NCBI GenBank assembly: GCA_035325995.1
Contig: DAOKYU010000001.1
Location: 408,681 to 472,680, forward strand
DNA: 64,000 bases
Direction of reading: 5' to 3'
Source of the DNA: Thermodesulfobacteriota bacterium
GTDB taxonomy: Bacteria > Desulfobacterota_D > UBA1144 > Nemesobacterales > UBA2774
The notes beneath the pieces are model-generated. The model worked only from the letters and a program-made list of their open reading frames with translations, did not search any database and was not told where the DNA came from. Shown here one piece after another: positions 58,604-64,000 of this stretch. The position numbers were made by a program, and so were the translations under genes. Numbering within the stretch: position 1 is the first letter of the stretch; every line of letters starts with the position of its first letter.

Positions 58604-58880
58604 GCGCACCACATGCGCAGGATATCGAAGTAGCGATGCATGGCCGTTATCGCCTGGCGCGCTGACGGCGGCTTTAGCGACTACGGTGCTATGTCGAAAA
58701 AACGGCACTGCGTGTCCGGCGGCTCGCAGCCGCTGGCAATCGAAGTTGCAACGTCATTGCTATTATCGCTTGCCGCGCTCCAGATGATTATGGCAACTAT
58801 CATGCTACGTCGAGAAAGACACTACGTGTCCGGCGCGCGTTCAGGATTGGCGACGTAGCGGGCTGGAGATTCGAAGCGCC
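58604..58880. repeat. Intergenic repeat, ~275 bp, copy 2
   Basis: Starts directly after the stop with GCGCACCACATGCGC, as copy 1 does after its gene. Matching blocks: GAAGTAGCGATGCATGGCCGTTAT (near 58627) and CGAGAAAGACACTACGTGTCCGG (58811-58833), plus an internal variant CGAAAAAACGGCACTGCGTGTC (58695-58716). No gene; the remaining 48 bp to 58928 show nothing. Confidence 0.55.
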
Positions 58881-58928
58881 CTTCGCGCGTCTGCCGGGTA
58901 GGATGAGTTATAACGGAGGTTCGGTGAA

Positions 58929-59684
58929 TCAGGATAGCCGGAGCACGTCGAGCACGTCGGGAAAGACGGGGATGATATAATCGGGCTCGGGGTCGAGTCC
59001 CTCCGTGTTTTCGTTCCGGCTGTTGAGCCAGACGGAATCCATGCCGGCGTTCTTCGACCCGGCGACGTCGGCGTGAAAATTATCGCCGGTAAAGAGCGAC
59101 ACGTCGGGGTCGGCGCCCATGGCTTTAAGAGCGTCCTCGAATATAACGGGGCTCGGCTTCCTCCAGCCGACCTCCTCCGATATTATCACCCTTTCGAAGA
59201 ATCTCATAAGCCCGAACTTCTCAATGAGGGAATAAGCCGTCGGGGCGTAGTCGAAGTTGGACACTATCGCCATCCTGTAATTTGCGTCCCTGAGGGCGGA
59301 GAGCGCCGATTCGTTTTCGGGCGGGAACGAGACGGCCGAAGCCAGCCCGCTCATGTGGGCTCTGACCATATCGTCGGCGAGCGCCGCGCCTTCGCCGCCC
59401 CCGGCCAGGTCCATTTTGGAGAGCATCATGAGGAACCTGTCGCGGTTGGGATATTCCCTGTTCTCGGCGAGCTTTAAATCCTGAAACTCCCTGTAGCTCG
59501 TTATGAAGTGGTCGTAGAACTCGGGGAAGGGCACATCGGGGCAGCGCCTTCGGAATACCTCGTAGACCTCTTTACTCGTCGTCCGCGCCCGGACGCCGCT
59601 TAGCTCGACGAGGGGCAGGTTAGTGAAGCTGAAGTTTATTACCGTATCGAAAAGGTCGAAGAAAAGTACGTCGTATTTTTTCAT
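58929..59684 (-). CDS. HAD-superfamily hydrolase
   Basis: 251 aa. Motif I DVLFFDLFDTVINFS (nucleophile Asp with a Leu in place of Gly in DxD-x-T), motif II MAIVSNFDYAP, motif III Lys in WRKPSPVIFEDALKAMG, motif IV FTGDNFHADVAGSKNAGMDSVWLNS. Cap of C1 type (~15-110). The motif spacing is that of HAD-IA phosphatases or haloacid dehalogenases. Substrate unknown. It is followed on the same strand by the CbiX-like gene and the M20 peptidase further upstream. Confidence 0.82.
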   Translation of the reverse strand: MKKYDVLFFDLFDTVINFSFTNLPLVELSGVRARTTSKEVYEVFRRRCPDVPFPEFYDHFITSYREFQDLKLAENREYPNRDRFLMMLSKMDLAGGGEGAALADDMVRAHMSGLASAVSFPPENESALSALRDANYRMAIVSNFDYAPTAYSLIEKFGLMRFFERVIISEEVGWRKPSPVIFEDALKAMGADPDVSLFTGDNFHADVAGSKNAGMDSVWLNSRNENTEGLDPEPDYIIPVFPDVLDVLRLS

Positions 59685-59723
59685 GAAATCTCCGTGGGGT
59701 GGCCCCGGGGGATCGGCCCGGCC

Positions 59724-60092
59724 TCAACCCTCGCGGGCCCTTTCGAGGATTACCTCTATGATCTTGCCGTGCACACCGAGGGGATCGGTGACGCGGTAGG
59801 CGACGCCCGGATGTTTCTCCGCCGCCGCTTCTACCATGGCGGGGATGTCCCTCGTGGAATGCCTCCCCGGCGAGAGGAAGTACGGATGGACTACGACGCT
59901 CCCCGCGCCTTCGCTTACGCATGCGTCGAAGGCCTGCTCTATCGTGGGCTCGGCCAGCTCCATGTGGCAGTATTTCACTATATCAAAGCCGCTTTCCCTG
60001 GACTCCAGGAGACGTGCCACCTCGGCGAGCATGTCGTTGGCTTCGCCGACGGTGCTCCCGTGATCCACGATTATGAGCGCTTTCCTGTTCAT
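59724..60092 (-). CDS. CbiX-like short sirohydrochlorin chelatase
   Basis: 122 aa. KALIIVDHGSTVGEANDML holds the N-terminal metal-binding His, and VVHPYFLSPGRHSTRDIP contains the C-terminal His motif of CbiX. Length matches the short, homodimeric archaeal-type chelatase CbiX-S. It would insert Co or Fe into sirohydrochlorin. A siroheme-using nitrite/sulfite reductase lies 7 kb upstream, which gives it a possible reason here, but no other siroheme gene is present in the window. Weak ribosome site AAGAAAAAA precedes it. Confidence 0.8.
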   Translation of the reverse strand: MNRKALIIVDHGSTVGEANDMLAEVARLLESRESGFDIVKYCHMELAEPTIEQAFDACVSEGAGSVVVHPYFLSPGRHSTRDIPAMVEAAAEKHPGVAYRVTDPLGVHGKIIEVILERAREG

Positions 60093-60143
60093 TTTTTTCT
60101 TCGGGCGTCAGATATGTTGCCGGGCGGACATGCGGTGCAGAAA

Positions 60144-61313
60144 CTACCCGCCGTTTACGGTGTTGAGCCTGACGGCTTCGAGCACTATCTCGGCGGCCCT
60201 GTAGAATTCTTCGAGCACGAGGTGCTCGTTTACGGTGTGGAGCTCGTACATGCCAGTTCCGAGGTTTACGCACTCGACGCCCATTTTGTTAAAGAAATTC
60301 GCGTCGCATCCGCCGCCGCTGGTGTGGGGGGCTATCGAGTACCCGAGGTTGTTTACGGCGCCGGTCACGAGCCTGGCCGGTATCGACGTAAGGGGGACGT
60401 CCATCCTGTCGTACGTTCTCTCTATCTTCTCGTCTAGCCGCGCGGTGTACGTGACGCCGTCGGCCGAAAGGTCGTCGTGCAGCGTGACCTCGTATTTCGA
60501 AACCGTATCGTGAAAACACCCTCTCATGTGGCTGACCTGGGAATCGAGCTTCTCTTCGTTGTGGCTCCTGGCCTCTCCGACGACGTGTACTAGGTTGGGG
60601 ACTATGTTGGTAGCCCGGCCGCCCTCGATTATGCCGATGTTGGCGGTCGTAATGTCGTCTATCCTCCCGAGCCTCATCTGCGCTATGGCTCGGCTCGCGA
60701 TCTCTATTGCACTTATGCCGTTTTCGGGGCAAAGCCCGGCGTGCGCTTCGAGCCCGTGCACGAGGAATTCCATCTTCGCGGCCGAGGGGCACTTGAGCAC
60801 GAGCCTCGCCGGAGTGCTGCTGTCGAGGACTATGCCGTGCTTCGATCTGAATTTGCTTATGTCAATGTGTTTCGCCCCGAGAAGGCCGATTTCCTCGCAT
60901 ATGGTAAATGCAATCTCTATATCGCCGTGGGGGATGTTTTTTTCCCTGAGCGTCCTCAGAACCTCGACGATGACGGCGATCCCGCTCTTGTCGTCGCTTC
61001 CCAGAATCGTCGTGCCGTCGCTCTTCATTACGCCGTTCTCGACGCGGGGTTTTATTCCCTCGCCCGGCCCGACGGTGTCCATGTGTGCGGAAAGAAGGAG
61101 GGGAGGGGCCCCGCTCTTGTTGCCCTCGAGGCTGACTATAAGGTTTCCGACATTGCCGCCGACCTTTTCCCCGGCGGCGTCGTAGAAGCATTCCGCGCCG
61201 AGCTCTTTCATCTCCTTTTCGAGCCTGAGCGCGACCTCCCTTTCCATCCTGGAAAGGCTGTCGATCCTGATGAGCTCCATCGCGTGCTCTGTCATCCTGT
61301 TTTTATCTATCAT
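60144..61313 (-). CDS. M20-family peptidase, PepT-like (tripeptidase)
   Basis: 389 aa. Zinc ligand motifs: LLLSAHMDTVGPG (His/Asp), GTTILGSDDKSGIAV (Asp), TICEEIGLLGAKHID (catalytic Glu-Glu) and the C-terminal HTSGGGCDANFFNKMG. The length and layout with a central lid domain (~180-300) match peptidase T/PepT-like proteins rather than ArgE. Likely a cytoplasmic aminotripeptidase or amino-acid deacylase. It overlaps nothing and has its own start. Confidence 0.85.
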   Translation of the reverse strand: MIDKNRMTEHAMELIRIDSLSRMEREVALRLEKEMKELGAECFYDAAGEKVGGNVGNLIVSLEGNKSGAPPLLLSAHMDTVGPGEGIKPRVENGVMKSDGTTILGSDDKSGIAVIVEVLRTLREKNIPHGDIEIAFTICEEIGLLGAKHIDISKFRSKHGIVLDSSTPARLVLKCPSAAKMEFLVHGLEAHAGLCPENGISAIEIASRAIAQMRLGRIDDITTANIGIIEGGRATNIVPNLVHVVGEARSHNEEKLDSQVSHMRGCFHDTVSKYEVTLHDDLSADGVTYTARLDEKIERTYDRMDVPLTSIPARLVTGAVNNLGYSIAPHTSGGGCDANFFNKMGVECVNLGTGMYELHTVNEHLVLEEFYRAAEIVLEAVRLNTVNGG

Positions 61314-61522
61314 GGTTTGTCCCGGTTGTTCTGGCTGTAGTCAGTATAACCCAAGTGCCGTGACTTTAGAAACGCACCCCGGAATCGGGCGTGGCCGCGG
61401 GGTATGGGTCTACGCCCCGGGAATTGCGGGCCTGACCGGGCGCAAATATCCCGCTGGTAAAACCGCTCACGCGATTTTGCCGTCTAACGCTGATGACATG
61501 TCGGCAGGCAGTCTAAAACGCT

Positions 61523-61783
61523 TCAGGCTTCTTTGACTATGCTTTTAAGGGTCTCAATCACGCTATAGATGCCGGGCTTGTGGAGGGAATAAATCCTGTT
61601 CTGTCTGATCTTCTGCTCTGTGATGAGTCCTGCTTCCTTAAGTATCTTCAAATGATTAGAAACTGTAGGCTGCGATATAGAGAATCTGCGTGCTATATCT
61701 CCGGCGGACGCGTCATTCTCGCCGAGAATGGCGAGAATCGTACGTCTGCGCTCGTCACTCAATGCTTTAAAGCGGCATCCCAT
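61523..61783 (-). CDS. ArsR-family winged-helix regulator
   Basis: 86 aa. MGCRFKALSDERRRTILAIL, then ASAGDIARRFSISQPTVSNHLKILKEAGLITEQKIRQNRIYSLHK matches the ArsR/SmtB fold: HTH with 'SQPTVSNHLKIL' recognition helix and a beta-hairpin wing. No metal-binding cysteine motif in helix 3 (ELCVCDL) is present, so it probably does not sense arsenic or zinc by that site. The dyad-rich 185-bp gap to the DoxX gene may hold its operator (TAAATTAGAAATTATTCTAAATTA near 61813). Confidence 0.85.
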   Translation of the reverse strand: MGCRFKALSDERRRTILAILGENDASAGDIARRFSISQPTVSNHLKILKEAGLITEQKIRQNRIYSLHKPGIYSVIETLKSIVKEA

Positions 61784-61968
61784 ATATACATCCCCCTCAT
61801 AATTCCGGATTGGCTAAATTAGAAATTATTCTAAATTATAGTTCGAAGGAAAGCAAGTCGTCGATCAGAGGCTTGCGTGTAGATACCACAACCTCATGCC
61901 CCCGTCAATAAAGCGCGAAAAGCGTTTCCCTTCCATATTGGCACGGAGAGGGAAGACCGCTCCCGACG

Positions 61969-62409
61969 CTAGGCCTTCGTTATGGCGGCGTCTACGGACC
62001 ACAGCCCCCCGCCCCTGATGAGCACGACGAGGGCCAGCCCTATGGCCAGGATGTGGAACTCGAACCCTTCCCCCGCCTGTGTCCCCGTCCAGTTCATGAA
62101 GAAACCGAATTTTACGTGCACGGTTAAGATGGCCCCGAGCATGATAATGGTGATCCCGAGCGCGGCCAGGCGGCTGAGGAAGCCGAGTATGAGCCCGAGG
62201 GCGCCGAAGGCCTCGCCTATGATAATGAGGACTGCGAGAAATGCCGGCAGCCCGCTGCCGACGAAATAATCGACTGTCGCCGTAAATCCGGCCCCGCCGA
62301 ACATTCCGAGCAGTTTTTGAAGCCCGTGAGGAAGAATCACTATACCCAGCGCAAGCCTCGCGACGAGAGCGCTTGCGTCGTCCTCCGTCCGGAATATCGA
62401 CCTCAGCAT
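61969..62409 (-). CDS. DoxX-family membrane protein
   Basis: 146 aa, four hydrophobic segments. ALVARLALGIVILPHGLQKLLGMFGG and EAFGALGLILGFLSRLAALGI are typical DoxX entries, with IGLALVVLIRGGGLWSVDA at the end. Members of the family form membrane oxidoreductase or quinone-related complexes. It lies beyond the ArsR regulator on the same strand, separated by 185 bp, and ArsR-like regulators often control DoxX genes. Confidence 0.85.
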   Translation of the reverse strand: MLRSIFRTEDDASALVARLALGIVILPHGLQKLLGMFGGAGFTATVDYFVGSGLPAFLAVLIIIGEAFGALGLILGFLSRLAALGITIIMLGAILTVHVKFGFFMNWTGTQAGEGFEFHILAIGLALVVLIRGGGLWSVDAAITKA

Positions 62410-63217
62410 AGGTGCCTCCCCGAAAGCTGTTCTTGAATAAAGTCTATATTATTTCCGTGTTTATATCCAAGTGCCGGATTTTCCGGAATGCCTTACGGGT
62501 GAACAGCCGGGTTTTTTGTTTGCAGGTGTACCGGACCGCCATTTTCTCCGATCCCCCGGTCCACGAGTCCGAAAGAAAAAGAAGCCGTGGAAGGGGAGCA
62601 GGGCGGTGTGGGGTTCGCTTTATGGGCCGGTACCGGTGCATCTTTTCCGGTATATGTATAGAGCATATTACATATTTTATATATGTAATATATCTTCTAT
62701 TGCCTACTCGGCCGGCTGCCGCAAGTCATCTCATCCAATCCTTGAATTTTCCCTCGAAGGAGGCTTTAGGGTAGCTAATGTGGAACTTTAGAGGTAAGCA
62801 TAATATCATAAAACAGATTAGATAAGTGTTCTAATATTCTGTAACAACACCAAAAAATAACTTCAGTATCGTAATTAACTGTTTTTGCGCTTCTTTATGT
62901 TTGAATATTTCCCGGTTTTGATTTTAAAGACGGAAAACAGGTCCTCCGAATAACCCTCTGTAATCAAAGAATAAGTGCCCCCTAATGTAAAGTATAGGTT
63001 TTGCGGAAAACTTAAAGGAAAAATCGGCCTGAAACGCGGGAAAAAGCATAGAACGTATATCAGGGCTATAAATACATCCTCGATCAACCCGATATGGGGG
63101 CTATGAAGTATATATACTTTATCTGTTAAGGCGTATATATAACGGGTATTTTTCATAGATAACCGGTTTGTTTTTAGATACTTCGAGTACAACTTGAGGC
63201 TATATTCGTCAAGACGG
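62410..63217. other. 808-bp AT-rich stretch with no supported gene
   Basis: Much lower GC than its surroundings, with TATATA runs. Short open frames on both strands (for example a 105-codon frame at 62875-63192) lack ribosome sites, family patterns or normal codon use. I see no RNA structure or repeat; it may be decayed foreign DNA or a promoter-rich spacer. Confidence 0.5.
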
Positions 63218-63733
63218 CTAAAGGGGTTTTTCGAGGCTGGAAAGCGCTCTCTCTTCTATCCTTATCCTTCTCCGGAGGGCGAGGAGGTTGAGCACCGTGA
63301 ATACCGCGGCGGTGATGTAGCACGAGAAGATGAGCGGTATGACGGCGATTTCTATGACGACCGATATATAATTCGGATGCCTGAGATGCCTGTAGGGGCC
63401 CTTTGTCACGAGCTTCTCGCCCGGGACGATCAGTATCCTCGTGTTCCAGAATTTCCCGAGGCTCCGTATGGCCCAGTACCGGAGGAGCTGCGCCGCTACG
63501 AAAACGCATACGAGCGGGAGCCAGTAGGGAGAGAGCGGCCTTCCAAGGAGGAAGTACTCGGCGGCAAAGGATACGAGAAAGGCCGTGTGCATGAGGACGA
63601 TGACCCTGTAGCCCCGGGCGTCGTATTCGACTGCCCCTTCGCTTCTTAGGGCCTTCTCGTTCCTCTTCGCGAGCATGAGCTCGCCGAGCCGCTGGAGGAC
63701 TATGAGTATGAGAAAGAGAAGGAATATCTTCAT
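63218..63733 (-). CDS. Isoprenylcysteine carboxyl methyltransferase-family membrane protein
   Basis: 171 aa, about four membrane spans (FLLFLILIVLQRLGELMLA, WLPLVCVFVAAQLLRYWAI, and others). The ICMT signature GPYRHLRHPNYISVVIEI binds SAM in the C-terminal half. In Bacillus bpsAB and Streptomyces srsAB, an ICMT-like O-methyltransferase follows a type III polyketide synthase and methylates alkylresorcinol or alkylpyrone products. Here it overlaps the upstream PKS stop by ATGA, giving the same arrangement. Confidence 0.85.
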   Translation of the reverse strand: MKIFLLFLILIVLQRLGELMLAKRNEKALRSEGAVEYDARGYRVIVLMHTAFLVSFAAEYFLLGRPLSPYWLPLVCVFVAAQLLRYWAIRSLGKFWNTRILIVPGEKLVTKGPYRHLRHPNYISVVIEIAVIPLIFSCYITAAVFTVLNLLALRRRIRIEERALSSLEKPL

Positions 63734-64000
63734 GCGGATTCGAACAGTACGAGCTCCGAGCTGAATCCCGGCCCGAGGGCCGAGATAATGCCGTGCTCCT
63801 TTTCTCCGAAGTCGTTGCCTTCGATGACCTCTTTTAATACGTACAGCACCGTGGGGGACGACATGTTGCCGTGCTCGCGGAGGACCTTCCTCGAGTATCC
63901 GAACGCGCCTTCTTCGAGCCCGAGCGCCGCCTCGTATTCGCTAAGCACCTTGGGCCCGCCCGGATGGACGGCAAAGTGCCCGAGGCCGGAAGCGGAAAGC
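63730..64000 (-). CDS. Type III polyketide synthase, C-terminal part (5' end outside window)
   Basis: The minus-strand frame is open to the window edge; I read it in frame to the last base. It contains GHFAVHPGGPKVL, the catalytic-histidine motif of chalcone-synthase-like enzymes, then GNMSSPTVLYVL with the catalytic asparagine, and the ending HGIISALGPGFSSELVLFES. Catalytic Cys would lie outside. It condenses acyl-CoA with malonyl-CoA; the adjacent ICMT-like gene points to a methylated alkylresorcinol or alkylpyrone lipid. Confidence 0.88.
   Translation of the reverse strand, partial: LSASGLGHFAVHPGGPKVLSEYEAALGLEEGAFGYSRKVLREHGNMSSPTVLYVLKEVIEGNDFGEKEHGIISALGPGFSSELVLFESA

Noticed and set aside
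62875..63192. 105-codon minus-strand frame in the AT-rich stretch
   Set aside because: No ribosome site, AT-driven composition and no recognisable motif; likely chance.

Overview
This window comes from a GC-rich Gram-negative bacterium. A TolC-type outer-membrane protein, a periplasmic AMIN-domain amidase and an LdtD/YcbB-type L,D-transpeptidase all need an outer membrane or periplasm. Chromosomal genes use many ATA and AGG codons. This would fit a deltaproteobacterial (Desulfobacterota-like) or Dadabacteria-like lineage, but no rRNA or marker phylogeny is available here, so placement is only a guess.

Layout. 1-18.8 kb is chromosomal housekeeping and envelope sequence. It holds an unusual fusion of an ABC substrate-binding domain to a TolC domain (cut by the window edge), a secreted protein with four cyanovirin-N-like repeats, a YihY/BrkB membrane protein, a Cas4/AddB-like nuclease, an M23 peptidase, RlmB, LigA, PolX, two tandem ArsA-like ATPases, an AMIN amidase, a PhnP-like hydrolase and ApgM. 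18,831-28,492 is an integrated mobile element in the 3' half of tRNA-Leu(GAG). It is bounded by a perfect 62-bp direct repeat whose copies lie exactly 9,600 bp apart. It carries a tyrosine integrase, an AlpA-type excisionase, a DnaB-N/RepA-like ATPase beside an iteron-like repeat cluster, a sigma-region-4-like regulator and many small orphan genes, with no recognisable capsid or conjugation genes. A 387-bp MITE-like insertion follows just outside the element.

29-48.7 kb is the most interesting part. A long, mostly plus-strand cluster combines two systems. One is the complete oxamate carbamoyltransferase gene set (AllF/FdrA, AllG/DUF1116, AllH/DUF2877) with carbamate kinase (AllK). The other is five families of the Nit1C nitrogen cluster (MSMEG_0567 GNAT, Sll0787 AIR-synthase-like, MSMEG_0572/Sll0783, MSMEG_0568 radical SAM, MSMEG_0565 glycosyltransferase). 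The nitrilase and flavoprotein that normally define Nit1C are absent. The same run continues through a CoA-disulfide-reductase-like flavoprotein, OsmC, an extra mini-FdrA, a possible ferritin-like protein, a methyltransferase, an aminotransferase-fold protein whose PLP lysine is histidine, a cysteine/cystathionine beta-synthase-like enzyme and a DAP-decarboxylase-like enzyme. An XRE-cupin regulator sits inside the cluster, and a divergent amidohydrolase/FmdB pair flanks it. My inference is that the cluster makes or breaks down a carbamoylated or amide-containing amino compound and feeds carbamoyl phosphate to carbamate kinase (ATP, ammonia and CO2).

48.5-64 kb holds a K+ channel, a siroheme nitrite/sulfite reductase behind a near-perfect sigma-54 promoter (again pointing to nitrogen control), the L,D-transpeptidase, an acyl-CoA synthetase, a VWA protein, HAD, CbiX-like and PepT-like enzymes, an ArsR regulator, DoxX, an AT-rich gene-free stretch, and the start of a type III PKS / ICMT methyltransferase pair at the right edge.
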